Of a stretch of DNA of 64,000 nt, positions 54,036 through 62,712 are shown in pieces. Location of the stretch: the NCBI GenBank assembly GCA_014058405.1, contig CP047423.1, forward strand, positions 372,001 through 436,000, given 5' to 3'. The position numbers and the translations under genes are program-made. Within the stretch, counting starts at the first letter, position 1. Every line of letters begins with the position of its first letter. Source of the DNA: Candidatus Nitrospira kreftii (GTDB lineage: Bacteria; Nitrospirota; Nitrospiria; Nitrospirales; Nitrospiraceae). Under the pieces are notes generated by a model. The model saw only the letters and a program-made list of their open reading frames with translations, searched no databases and had not been told where the DNA came from.

Positions 54036-54064
54036 CCGTAGCAGTCGACGAGAGACTGCTACGG
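54036..54064. terminator. Hairpin between convergent genes
   Basis: CCGTAGCAGTC, a 7-base loop and the exact complement give an 11-bp perfect stem between the epimerase and rhodanese genes. It can terminate from both sides. There is no long T-run. Confidence 0.65.
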
Positions 54065-54074
54065 TGTCAGTCCG

Positions 54075-54395
54075 TCAGTATCGAGGCACACTTCCATCGA
54101 TTTGGATAGACCAGGCATCGATCCCACCGATCAAATTTTTCACATTCGAGAACCCTTGCTGAAGGAGAAAGCCCGTGGCGTCTCCGCTTCGCATGCCATG
54201 GTGGCAATAGGCAATAATCTCGGTGTTCGGGTCCAACTTTGACAGGGATTGGGGGAGGGTCCCGAGCGGGATCAAGACCGACCCTTCCAGCTTGGCGAGT
54301 TGGTTCTCCCAAGGTTCACGCACATCCAAAATGACCAACTTATCCCCTTTATCGATCCTGGCCTTTAATTCTTTCGGTGTAATGATAAAGCTCAT
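54075..54395 (-). CDS. Single-domain rhodanese
   Basis: This is a 106-residue cytosolic rhodanese-fold protein. The catalytic cysteine is Cys64 in AYCHHGMRS, and the conserved VILDVREPWE strand is present. Such proteins carry persulfide sulfur to acceptors. AGGAGGAGA precedes the ATG. Confidence 0.92.
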   Translation of the reverse strand: MSFIITPKELKARIDKGDKLVILDVREPWENQLAKLEGSVLIPLGTLPQSLSKLDPNTEIIAYCHHGMRSGDATGFLLQQGFSNVKNLIGGIDAWSIQIDGSVPRY

Positions 54396-54479
54396 GTGAT
54401 GTCTCCTCCTAGCTGAAGTAAATCATAAGCGACCGGAGAAAAGCCTGTCAAATGCCGTCGCCGGATTGACCTGGTTTCC

Positions 54480-55172
54480 CTAATCTTCCCGGTTGAACTC
54501 CCACCGGCCACGTCGGTCAGGAAGCGCTACGGCACCTGTGAGATGTGCCATGAAGTCTGAGCGTGGAATCTCTTCCGCCCCAAACCGTCTGACATGGGGT
54601 GAGGACTGTTGGCAGTCGATGAGACGAAAGTCCCAGGCCTGAAGCTGTCTGACCAGCCTGACGAGAGCCACTTTGGAAGCATCGTCGACTCGTGTAAACA
54701 TGGACTCCGCAAAGAACGCCCCACTGATGGCCACACCATAGAGTCCACCGACAAGGCGACCATCTTGCCACGTCTCAACGGAATGGGCGTAGCCGAGGTC
54801 ATGGAGTCGTGTGTAGGCGTCCAGCATATCTCCCGTGATCCAGGTGCCTCCCTCTGGATACTGTGGGCGCGGTCCCGCGCACTGTTCCATCACATCGCGA
54901 AAGCTCGTATCGAGTGTGACGGTGAACACATTCGGACGGAGGCTTCGTTTAAGACTGCGCGGCACATGAAGCTTGTTAGGAAACAGTACGGCCCTGGGAT
55001 CCGGTGACCACCAGAGAATGGGTTGATCGTCGTTGTACCAGGGGAAAATGCCGTGCCGGTATGCTTCGAGGAGACGCTCCGGACGGAGATCCCCGCCAAT
55101 GGCCAGCAGGCCTTCGGGGGAGGCCCGATCGACCGGCGGGAAACGGAAATCGTGTGGATTCAGGCGAACCAT
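54480..55172 (-). CDS. aat: Leucyl/phenylalanyl-tRNA-protein transferase
   Basis: Aat adds Leu or Phe from tRNA to N-terminal Arg/Lys of proteins, marking them for ClpAP (N-degron pathway). The 230-residue protein from the ATG at 55172 has RFPPVDRASPEGLLAIGGDL, AYRHGIFPWY and WWSPDPRAVLFP, then GGLYGVAISGAFFAESMF. The frame extends to 55286 without support. It is the last clearly core gene before the accessory region. Confidence 0.93.
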   Translation of the reverse strand: MVRLNPHDFRFPPVDRASPEGLLAIGGDLRPERLLEAYRHGIFPWYNDDQPILWWSPDPRAVLFPNKLHVPRSLKRSLRPNVFTVTLDTSFRDVMEQCAGPRPQYPEGGTWITGDMLDAYTRLHDLGYAHSVETWQDGRLVGGLYGVAISGAFFAESMFTRVDDASKVALVRLVRQLQAWDFRLIDCQQSSPHVRRFGAEEIPRSDFMAHLTGAVALPDRRGRWEFNRED

Positions 55173-55265
55173 CGTCAGGTACGATACTGGAAGCGGAGCA
55201 AAAAGACTATGCCGTGGAAAGAGGTGCAGTAGTTTGGGCTCAACCCGGTAATTAGTGTCTGCTAT

Positions 55266-55331
55266 CGACCCAAAGCAGAAGCACACGACCGACCGCTATC
55301 AGAAGGCGGGCTTACGCCGATCCGCATAAAA
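55266..55331 (+). repeat. Copy A of an imperfect long repeat
   Basis: This segment matches 56655-56720 at roughly three quarters of positions, including shared blocks GACCGACCGCTA and GATCCGCATAA. It lies between aat and the DUF2806 gene and marks the left edge of the accessory region. No gene was seen in 55173-55487. Confidence 0.6.
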
Positions 55332-55487
55332 CGACGATCTCATCGCGGTAGTGGAGCGGAAATAGTCCTGCTGCAATGGGTTAGGGCTGGCGATCGGTTC
55401 TTGCCAGCTGGTTTAGGCAGAAGTGGACAATCTGCCGTAACGGGATTATACAGTCTGGCTAAACGTTGTTAAGCCTCAGGGGACCAC

Positions 55488-56534
55488 ATGGATTTACCTG
55501 GCGAAAAACTAGTCATAAAGCTGTGGGAGACACTGGTTGAGAAGGGCGTCGGCTCGCTACTCTCCCCGTGGCAAGCGGGTAGAGAAGGACGCGCACGGAA
55601 TGAAGTTCGAAGGCAAGAACTTCTTATGCTTGCACAAGCGGAGAAAGATGCTGCTGATATCCGAGCTGGGAAAAAGCAACTTAGAGCCGACGGCACCTTG
55701 TTGCTCACCAACGCCCAGCAAACGATTACTCCTGATGGTATTGAACGCATTGAGCCAACACTATCCGTCTCTGATGCCGTCGAATACGGAAACCGAGCCG
55801 CTGCTGACGCTGCGGCCCGCGCCGAAATTAATGTATCAAGAGCCATTTTGTTTGCAGAGGACCAACTCGCCTACGACACACAGACCCCACCGACACGGGA
55901 TATTGATGAGGATTGGTTTTTCGTGTGGCGAGAATATGCCGGCAAAGTTTCAGCTCAGGACCTGCAAAGGTTGTGGGGCAGTGTCTTAGCGGGAGAGGTC
56001 AAAGCACCCGGCAAGTATTCCATTCGAACCCTGGAGTTCCTGAAGACTCTTTCCAAACCAGAAGCAGAAATGATTAGCAGGTTGGCGAGCTATGTGATCG
56101 CTGGATGCGTTGCTCGCAACCAGAGTGCATATCTTGACACAAAGGGCTTGAACTTCGGGACGTTTTTAGTGATGCAAGAACTCGGAGTAGTTTCAGGGGT
56201 TGAGGCCATCAATCTAACTAATGAGTACAAGTCAGTCGTTAAGGAAAAGTTTCTTAAGGTCTTGGCATCGCACAATAAAGCACTTATCGTCGAGCACGAC
56301 GACCCGACAAGAACACTGGAATTTGAAGTTTATGTGCTCACAGCGGTAGGGAGGCAAATTCTTGGTCTAGGTTCGTTCGAGCCTGACGTCAAGTATATGC
56401 GCCTCATCGGGAAAGAGTTCGTGGAGAAGGGGTTCATCGTGAAGCTCGCTGATTGGAGCGACGTCTCGGACACACAAGGACGGTATTTCAACAGTCAGGA
56501 AATCGTCGCTGATTTGCCTCCCACTGAGGCCTAA
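55488..56534 (+). CDS. DUF2806 domain protein
   Basis: This protein of 348 residues has the N-terminal signature of DUF2806 proteins (DLPGEKLVIKLWETLVEKG, then SPWQAGREGRAR). A charged helical region follows, then an alpha/beta C-terminal half (DEDWFFVWREYAGKVSAQDLQRLWGSVLAGEVKAPG). No catalytic motif or signal peptide is visible. The function of DUF2806 is not known to me; it occurs in scattered, mobile contexts. A GTTAAGC (55468) is 13 bp before the ATG. The flanking non-coding repeats suggest it arrived as a unit. Confidence 0.75.
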   Translation: MDLPGEKLVIKLWETLVEKGVGSLLSPWQAGREGRARNEVRRQELLMLAQAEKDAADIRAGKKQLRADGTLLLTNAQQTITPDGIERIEPTLSVSDAVEYGNRAAADAAARAEINVSRAILFAEDQLAYDTQTPPTRDIDEDWFFVWREYAGKVSAQDLQRLWGSVLAGEVKAPGKYSIRTLEFLKTLSKPEAEMISRLASYVIAGCVARNQSAYLDTKGLNFGTFLVMQELGVVSGVEAINLTNEYKSVVKEKFLKVLASHNKALIVEHDDPTRTLEFEVYVLTAVGRQILGLGSFEPDVKYMRLIGKEFVEKGFIVKLADWSDVSDTQGRYFNSQEIVADLPPTEA

Positions 56535-56572
56535 GCCGCGCCCCGAGCTTCCACGTTATTGCTACAGGGCTG

Positions 56573-56720
56573 AGGACCGCTTTATGGCGGTGCGATCTCG
56601 GCGCCGGACTTCCCCTCGTGGCCGACACTTGCCCGATGCCTGACAGGCAAATCCCGACCCAAACCCGAAGTCTGTGACCGACCGCTACCCGAAGGGAGCT
56701 TATGCTGATCCGCATAAGAA
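56573..56720 (+). repeat. Copy B of the imperfect long repeat (both halves)
   Basis: The first half (56573-56630) matches 57958-58012, and the second half (56655-56720) matches 55266-55331. The second half contains the inverted pair CTTATGC (56699-56705) and GCATAAG (56712-56718). GTTAGGC lies downstream at 56801. The ~340 bp between the two genes hold no ORF that I can support. Confidence 0.6.
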
Positions 56721-56876
56721 CCCGTAATACAGGGCCGACGGGCCGCAATGCATTGCACCACTCTCGGTGATGGAATATTATTCGCGTTCAACAAAGGTGT
56801 GTTAGGCGGATAGAACAGGCGGGTCCGGCTCTTATTGCTAGGTGGCTGTCGTGGACATCGGGAGCGTGAAGGGCCT

Positions 56877-57908
56877 ATGAGCAACGCAGATTCAGAGATT
56901 CCAAAATTCGCACTTCACGGGGAGGACACACCAGCGTTTGATGACTCGATACAACCAACCCTAGATCTGCGTAGTTGGAGTGATGTCCCAAAGGAAGAGC
57001 GGTCTACAGCTCTGCGACAGATTGTTAACAGCGGATGGATGAATAAACAGGGAGAAATTCTAGGCGCAATAGCCCACCTCAACGCCACCTACCTTCGACT
57101 GTGCCCGGGAAAGAACCTTCACAACACTAATCCGCAGAAAGATATCCGCTTCGGCCGCAATTTCAGTCACCTTGTTGACTACAGCTTAAGGGAGGCGGCG
57201 GCAAATGATTTCGCTCGAATCTTCTTAGAAGAGGCAGAGCCGCTTGTTTTGAGAATGCTGAGCAAGTATGCACAACTACTTATCGTCCCTCATGCCTTGG
57301 CGAAGGCTAAGAGGACAGTTGATTCAAATGAACGCGCAAAGCACGTTCGTGATGCGTTTGAGAGCTTTGATCGCTTCGCTGACTGCGTTAACCACGTATT
57401 CGAACAGTTCGCCGTTAACCAGTTGATGACTCGCACTGGATTCATGCCTCGACAAGACAAGACCATTGAGCAGGAATTGTACAAGCCAACACTTAAAGCG
57501 CTATCAGATCCGAAGTGGGGGCCTGTGAACAAGATTCTTGCCCCAATGTTCGAGGATTTTCGGGAAAGTAGGTATTCTGAAACGATAACGAAGGCTCACA
57601 GCGCTGTTCATTGCTTTCTGCAAATTCTTGTCGGGAAACTTGGAACCAACGCAAAAGGTGAACTTGGAAGGCTAATGAAGGAGGGCAAGGAGGCTGGTTT
57701 GATCCCGACAAATCGCTTCACTGAACCATTCTTGGGAAATATCCAGAGCTTCATAAGCTCAGAGAGGGCTACTAACAGTACGGCGAAGCCATCACTAATG
57801 CCGACCTCGAGTTCCGACGCCTTGCTAATGATGAATTTGACGCTCGTATTCTTGCAATATTGTCTCCAGGGCAGGCATGAAACGAAAGTACCACATAACT
57901 TTACTTGA
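56877..57908 (+). CDS. Unrecognised protein, possibly Abi/HEPN-like C-terminus
   Basis: This is a soluble protein of 343 residues from the ATG at 56877; the frame extends to 56835. The N-terminal 220 residues are mostly helical and not recognised. The C-terminal ~130 residues follow the pattern of the C-terminal region of abortive-infection-type proteins. They show YSETITKAHSAVHCFLQILVGK, then KGELGRLMKEGKEAGLIP, then a helix ending SSSDALLMMNLTLVFLQYCL. This is by general pattern only; the usual charged HEPN motif (Rx4-6H) is not evident. Its place in a mobile cassette-like context fits a defence role, but this is inference. Confidence 0.55.
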   Translation: MSNADSEIPKFALHGEDTPAFDDSIQPTLDLRSWSDVPKEERSTALRQIVNSGWMNKQGEILGAIAHLNATYLRLCPGKNLHNTNPQKDIRFGRNFSHLVDYSLREAAANDFARIFLEEAEPLVLRMLSKYAQLLIVPHALAKAKRTVDSNERAKHVRDAFESFDRFADCVNHVFEQFAVNQLMTRTGFMPRQDKTIEQELYKPTLKALSDPKWGPVNKILAPMFEDFRESRYSETITKAHSAVHCFLQILVGKLGTNAKGELGRLMKEGKEAGLIPTNRFTEPFLGNIQSFISSERATNSTAKPSLMPTSSSDALLMMNLTLVFLQYCLQGRHETKVPHNFT

Positions 57909-57957
57909 ACTGGACTAAACAGGGCTATTTAACTCCACCGTCAATGCGACGGGGCCA

Positions 57958-58012
57958 AGGACCGCTTTATGACGGCGTGATCTCGGTGCCGAAGTTCCGC
58001 ACTTGGCCGATA
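57958..58012 (+). repeat. Copy C of the imperfect long repeat (first half)
   Basis: This segment matches 56573-56630 (shared block AGGACCGCTTTATG, then GATCTCGG). It lies between the Abi-like gene and the recombinase gene. With copies A and B it brackets both genes. Confidence 0.6.
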
Positions 58013-58149
58013 GCGGCATTTGAATCTGACAAACACATGGTGGACACTCCTTTCTCAATGGATTTCGCCAAAGTTAGTGCATCGCACTGACGGGCCGCGA
58101 ACGTAGTGGCGCTAGTCTCGCCACCTTCTTTCAATGAAAGGAGTCCATC

Positions 58150-58773
58150 ATGGAAAGTATCAACACGTCTCAACACCGCGAACCGTGGAATAAAGGGAAG
58201 CTCGTCGGCCAAAAAGCGCCGTTCAAGCTGAAGGAGATTTGGGCGATTCGGACCCGGTTGCAAATGGCCGGTCGTTCCCGCGACCTCGCGCTCTTTGATT
58301 TGGGGATCGACAGCAAGTTGCGGGGGTGCGACTTGGTCAAGCTACGTGTGCGCGATGTTAGCCTCGGCGATCAGATTGCCCAGCGGGCGATCATCATGCA
58401 ACAAAAAACCCAACGACCGGTGCAGTTTGAGATCACATCGTCCACTCGGGAAGCTGTAGGAACATGGATCAAGCAGGCCACGCTGAAGTCAGAGGACTAT
58501 CTGTTTCCCAGCCGCATCCACGACTCCCCTCACATGGGCACCCGGCAGTACGCACGAGTGCTGGAGGGATGGGTGAAAGCCATCGGCCTCGATGCCTCAG
58601 CCTACGGGACACATTCCATGCGGCGCACCAAGGCCTCCCTGATTTATCGGCGGACGAAGAACCTGAGAGCGGTGCAGCTATTGCTGGGGCACACCAAGCT
58701 CGAAAGCACCGTGCGCTACCTCGGCATCGAAGTTGATGATGCTTTGGAGTTGGCCGAACAGACGGAGGTGTGA
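58150..58773 (+). CDS. Short tyrosine recombinase (integrase catalytic domain)
   Basis: This is a 207-residue protein with a full tyrosine-recombinase catalytic set: Arg58 (LRGCDLVKLRVRDV), Lys86, His155-x-x-Arg158 (GTHSMRR), His181 (LLGHTKLEST) and Tyr190 (VRYLGI). The usual N-terminal core-binding domain is missing, as in a known group of ~200-residue integrases. AAAGGAG precedes the ATG. It probably belongs to the mobile element that carries the neighbouring genes. It lacks the extra helix expected of an IntI, although I cannot align it here. Confidence 0.88.
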   Translation: MESINTSQHREPWNKGKLVGQKAPFKLKEIWAIRTRLQMAGRSRDLALFDLGIDSKLRGCDLVKLRVRDVSLGDQIAQRAIIMQQKTQRPVQFEITSSTREAVGTWIKQATLKSEDYLFPSRIHDSPHMGTRQYARVLEGWVKAIGLDASAYGTHSMRRTKASLIYRRTKNLRAVQLLLGHTKLESTVRYLGIEVDDALELAEQTEV

Positions 58774-58792
58774 CTGTCCAACATTGGTTAGG

Positions 58793-58834
58793 GAGTCTGG
58801 CAGCGCCCCAAAGCCAATGGGTGCTGTCCGACTC
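58793..58834. terminator. Hairpin downstream of the recombinase gene
   Basis: Bases 58793-58808 can pair with 58819-58834 at about 13 of 16 positions, ending in GAGTC/GACTC. It could be a terminator, or part of a recombination site given its place after the recombinase gene. Confidence 0.35.
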
Positions 58835-58889
58835 CAAGCCGCCAGGTCACAACCCATAGATTGGAACCCAACAATAAGGAGTAATCTGA

Positions 58890-59276
58890 ATGAGTGACAA
58901 CTCTGAGCTAAACAAGAGTAATGCGCAAGCGTTCTATGACCTGATGTTCAATCAGTGTAAACCTCGTGAAGCCATCGAAAAGTATGTGGGTGGCGAGTAC
59001 ATCCAGCACAACCCCGAAGTCGCGGATGGTAAGGATGCATTTATCGAGTACTTCGAGCGGATGGGTGCAGAGTACCCAGGAAAGAAAACTCGCTTTAAAC
59101 GAGTAATCGCGGAAGGGGATTATGTTGTTCTCCATTGTCATCAGGAGTGGCCAGGGGATAATGATTATGCAGGGATTGATATCTTTCGCTTCGATGAGAA
59201 CGGCAAGATTGTGGAACATTGGGATGTTCTTCAAGTTATCCCGAACAAGTCGGCAAATGACAATACGATGTTTTAG
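58890..59276 (+). CDS. NTF2/SnoaL-like protein
   Basis: This is a 128-residue alpha+beta-barrel protein with the SnoaL pattern: an [23 protein letters not shown] helix, then [11 protein letters not shown], then [37 protein letters not shown]. Such proteins bind small ligands or act as isomerases/hydrolases, and no substrate can be inferred. AAGGAG precedes the ATG. Small soluble genes of this kind are frequent cargo of mobile cassettes. Confidence 0.85.
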   Translation: MSDNSELNKSNAQAFYDLMFNQCKPREAIEKYVGGEYIQHNPEVADGKDAFIEYFERMGAEYPGKKTRFKRVIAEGDYVVLHCHQEWPGDNDYAGIDIFRFDENGKIVEHWDVLQVIPNKSANDNTMF

Positions 59277-59483
59277 TGACGAACACGCCGGGTATCCGCT
59301 TGTGGCCGGAAGTAGCTGTTCTGAACAGCGAGAAAACCTCAATCCAGCGCCCAGTCTTACCCGAGGCGGGGAGTCAATCAAGACTCGAATGACACCGTTC
59401 GCCTTGGACAGTTCGGTTGGCTGGTTTCAGCATGGTGAGTGGCCGCGTTGGAGCAGAATCGATGGCCGGTTTGAGTAGAATAC

Positions 59484-59520
59484 GCAGGGGTCGAACCTAC
59501 GGCCCTCTGATTCAAAGCAG
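59484..59520 (-). other. tRNA-like 3' fragment
   Basis: On the minus strand a T-arm-like hairpin (59500-59484: stem GTAGG, loop TTCGACC, stem CCTGC) follows a stretch resembling the 3' half of an anticodon arm with TTTGAA. Acceptor and D arms are missing, so it is not a functional tRNA. It may be a leftover of integration into a tRNA gene. Nothing else was seen in 59277-59565. Confidence 0.3.
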
Positions 59521-59565
59521 TGGGCAGGGTTCGAACCAGGGCTTAGTTCGAAGAGCGCGGTTCAG

Positions 59566-60720
59566 CTAATTGTCTTTCCCCTTGAACTCGATCGTTTCCA
59601 TGATGGGTTTTGCTAGATATAGTTTTCCCCACGTGCGCTCGATAATTTCTTCTAACATTCCTCTTCGCTGAAGGAGCATCACGGCCTGTCTCGCGGTAGG
59701 ATTTGAGACCTTGAGAAGATGCTCAGCCCGTGAGACGGACATATACGGGTTCAGAAAGAGTTCGTCCAACAATGCCAACGCTTTTGCTTTGTCGCGGAGA
59801 CGAGCGCGAAACTGTTCACGAAGATCCATCAGGCGGCCAGCCTGTCCCACGGCTTCGAGCGCAATTTCTGTGACGCCGGTAATGAAGAATCGCAACCAGC
59901 TCATCCAGTCTCCGAGAGTTCTGACTCGTTGCAGAAGATCGTAGTAGTCTTGGCGATGGGCCTCAATGTATGAGGATAAGTAGAGCAGGGGTTGCGGCAA
60001 CCGACCCCGCTCGATGAGAAAGAGGGTGATCAAGAGCCTTCCCAGTCGACCATTTCCATCCAGAAACGGGTGAATCGCTTCAAACTGCTCATGCATGATG
60101 GCGCATTGGATGAGGTCGGGAAGTGTCTTCCGCTCGTGGAGAAATCGTTCCCAATCCCCCAGTAAATCGTCCGAATAGTCCGGTGGCGGAGGGACATACG
60201 GAGCCGTTTCGATGGTGCTCCCTGATGGGCCAATCCAGTTTTAGCTGCGGCGAAACTCTCCCGGCGTGGCGTGGGCGCCCCGTACCCCTTTCATCAGTCG
60301 CCCGTGGATCTCTCGAACAAGCCTGAGCGAAAGAGGAAACTTCTGTAATCGTTCGAGACCATGTTCCATCGCAGCAACATAATTTCGTACTTCTTGGACG
60401 TCATGATCTTCAGTACGCTGTTTTGGATCTTCCATCTCATCGATTAACAGATCGGATAGGCTGGCTCTCGTCCCCTCGATACGGGAGGACAAGACCGCTT
60501 CGCGTCGGACGTAGGGGGCGATCAAGAAGTGTGGGTTGGGGAGATACCGGCTTAGTCCTGAAAGTTCACTGAGGGCGGCATCGGCCCGAGACAGCGACAA
60601 CACAAACTGGGCATCGTATGTGAGTGTGGGCGGCAGCTTGGCTGGAATGAACGCTGTATAGCCCGTGGGCGTCCGGATGACTTTGCCAGCGCTCGGGGCG
60701 TGGAAGTCTTTTGGATCCAT
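59566..60720 (-). pseudogene. Fic-family AMP-transferase gene interrupted by one in-frame stop
   Basis: The two halves, 60720-60241 (159 codons and TAA) and 60240-59566, are in the same frame. The first half has the N-terminal domain with the inhibitory-helix pattern SSRIEG and ends at PGEFRRS, where most Fic proteins continue QNWIG. Here the Gln codon (CAA) is TAA and NWIGPSG follows directly. The second half has the intact Fic motif HPFLDGNGRLGR and a C-terminal winged-helix-like region (VSRAEHLLKVSNPTARQAVMLLQRRG). Full length would be about 384 residues. It could be a recent nonsense mutation, a sequencing error or recoding. A repeated operator lies upstream. Confidence 0.85.
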
Positions 60721-60747
60721 AGAGCGGGAACCTTGAATGTAAGGCGA

Positions 60748-60796
60748 CTTTCAAAGCGCAGTTAGCTTTGAAAGAAATATCTATTATTCTTTCAAA
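60748..60796 (-). promoter_or_regulatory. Repeated CTTTCAAA operator upstream of fic
   Basis: CTTTCAAAGC (60748-60757) and GCTTTGAAAG (60765-60774) form a perfect 10-bp inverted repeat with a 7-bp spacer. TTTGAAAGAA (60767-60776) and TTCTTTCAAA (60787-60796) form a second perfect one with a 10-bp spacer that shares the middle element. They lie 28-76 bp upstream of the Fic start codon. The Fic C-terminal winged helix may be the binding protein. Confidence 0.6.
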
Positions 60797-60910
60797 TAAA
60801 GAGAGGCTTTGCATGGGCTCTTTCAGACACAGGGGGAACTAGCACATCATCGGTCCAGTTTTTGTAGCACGTGAAGTGTCCGGTTTAGGGTGAGTCCTCA
60901 AAGGAGGGCC

Positions 60911-61009
60911 ATGGTGACGCGGGCAACCGTCCTACAGGAGGTGAGACAGATGCGGTTTGAGGAGCGCTATGAGCGGCGACAACGACGGCGGATGTTGTCG
61001 AAGATCTGA
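60911..61009 (+). pseudogene. N-terminal remnant of an ISNCY/IS1202-type transposase
   Basis: A 32-codon frame starts with AAGGAGG and ATG and reads MVTRATVLQEVRQMRFEE, which matches the typical start of this transposase group. It then departs into an arginine-rich stretch and stops. The remainder of the transposase is missing, so this is an insertion-sequence scar. Confidence 0.55.
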
Positions 61010-61370
61010 GGATGGAGCAGGTGAAGCGACATCACATGAGCGATCTTCAAAAGTTTACGCGTATGGGGGTGTACGTATCTAAATCGATATACTCATAAGA
61101 ACAGAGAGATACAGAACCGACTCACCGAAGTACTCACTAAGACGAGATCGAATGAAAATCCAAAGTTTGCACGAAAGAATGTATAGGTCCGAGAGTTGCG
61201 TATAAAGAGAACGAAGGTGAGGTGCCAGTTAAGAGTGTTGATGTCTGGGAAAAAACCGTCGACGATCGATCTCAGAATGTGCAGGCTCACCTTTGCCGTA
61301 TGTCGGCCAATCACAAAGGCATCAGAAAGTTCTGAAACTGTCATCCACTACGTAGCGAGGAGGTTATCTC
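61010..61370. other. AT-richer spacer without a gene
   Basis: No supportable ORF was found. The base composition is more A/T-rich than in the rest of the window. GAGGAGG at about 61358-61364 is the ribosome site of the next gene. Confidence 0.4.
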
Positions 61371-62534
61371 ATGCTGAAAATTACATGCGCTGTTTTAACT
61401 ATGGCCATGTTTTTGTCAACGATAACTGTGCAAACAGTCAGTGCGCAGTCAGTCGCGACCATCGAGTTGACGGGTGAGCCCTCTTCCACTGGAATCTCTG
61501 GATTTCCAGGATCAAAATTCACGCTGGGAGATGCCGACAGCGGCAGCCGTGCGCTCGTGGGCGTGTTATCGCGCGAGCGTTCGGACAAACCGTGTGAGGT
61601 GAGTGTCGGTTGGGAAGATGTGAATAAGTCCAGCACCAACGATGCGATCACGAAGGATCTATGCGGAAAGAATGGCGCGACCTCAAGTACCATGGGAGGC
61701 ACGTACGCCAATACCGGTGGCACCGCAAACCGCGTGTTCGTCAGCGGCGTGCAAGTGTGCATGAACAAGGACGACGATCGCGTCAAGGGAATCCATCTGC
61801 GTGGCAAGCGTATCACTGATACTGGCACGCTGACTGACTTTGGGCCGGATCAACAAGACTCGCGCAACAATTGTCATCAAGATCACTGGAAGCGTTGGGT
61901 CAATTGTCCCGAGGGCCAAATCGCCACCGCTGCGATTATTCACTATGATGCGGGGAACACGCCTCGAAGCTGGACCGGGATCGGGTTACAGTGTCGCGCT
62001 ATCAGAGTCACAGGTACCAGCGCACCCTATACTACCGCGCCAGCCACACTGAACTCCGACAGTAAAGGCCTTGCCGAAACCATCGACTGCACCGACACCG
62101 AATCTTCAGACATGCGCGCCGTTGCGTGGAACATCGCGGACGATTGGAACAACTTCTCGAATACACTCGAGAACTCAACCGGACAAAATGTCGGATCCTG
62201 TTTGCAAAAGCGTTTCGCTGAGGACGGTAAAGTGCAATGCGTGCACACGTCGAAGTGCAATCAAGACGGCAAGTGTCAATTGGGCTTCGGCGGAGGGTTG
62301 GGTTCGAAGATTAAGATCTTTCAGACGTTCTTCGACAACATCAAATCGATGCCACAGCCTGACCGGCGCGCCTGTTATGCCGCATTGATGGCGCATGAGT
62401 TTTCACACACGTGCGAGCACTACGCGGAAGCGGGTCCGGAGGCGCGTGGGGCCGCGGCATTTAATTACTGGAAAGGGCGCTTTGGGGTCACGAGCGACCT
62501 GAAGGTGGACGACGATTGTGGCATGAACGATTGA
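61371..62534 (+). CDS. Secreted cysteine-rich protein with an HExxH zinc-protease motif
   Basis: This 387-residue exported protein has a signal peptide ending near VSAQS. The mature chain has 14 cysteines, suggesting up to seven disulfides. A C-terminal segment has His342-Glu-Phe-Ser-His346 followed by His350 and Glu353, typical of zinc metallopeptidases; the preceding helix is RRACYAALMAHEF. The N-terminal ~220 residues look like a beta-rich domain with GVQVCMN and IGLQCRAIRV strands. I do not recognise the family. GAGGAGG precedes the ATG. The DsbA-like gene follows and may help to form the disulfides. Confidence 0.75.
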   Translation: MLKITCAVLTMAMFLSTITVQTVSAQSVATIELTGEPSSTGISGFPGSKFTLGDADSGSRALVGVLSRERSDKPCEVSVGWEDVNKSSTNDAITKDLCGKNGATSSTMGGTYANTGGTANRVFVSGVQVCMNKDDDRVKGIHLRGKRITDTGTLTDFGPDQQDSRNNCHQDHWKRWVNCPEGQIATAAIIHYDAGNTPRSWTGIGLQCRAIRVTGTSAPYTTAPATLNSDSKGLAETIDCTDTESSDMRAVAWNIADDWNNFSNTLENSTGQNVGSCLQKRFAEDGKVQCVHTSKCNQDGKCQLGFGGGLGSKIKIFQTFFDNIKSMPQPDRRACYAALMAHEFSHTCEHYAEAGPEARGAAAFNYWKGRFGVTSDLKVDDDCGMND

Positions 62535-62712
62535 GGAGAGCCCGCCAGGTACAACGATTCGGCTGGGTCGGTGACGGCCGGACCTGCGGGTAGAGTACTC
62601 CGTTCTCACGGAATACTGCATGCGCGCTAGTCGTTTGTCGCAAGTGTTAGAGACAAGGTTTTCCGCGGTAAGACATGGACCGATCAACCCAAGCGTACCA
62701 ATGATGAGGCCT

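Noticed and set aside
55411-55464. Inverted repeat GTTTAGGCAGA / TCTGGCTAAAC before the DUF2806 gene as an attC site
   Set aside because: The GTT ends point outward, opposite to an attC, and the central spacer lacks attC symmetry; kept only as a general hairpin.
59440-59560. Intact tRNA gene
   Set aside because: Only a T-arm and a partial anticodon arm can be folded; the acceptor and D arms cannot be found on either strand.
59566-60720. Two separate Fic-family genes
   Set aside because: The halves are in one frame with a single stop codon between them, and neither alone has a complete fold.
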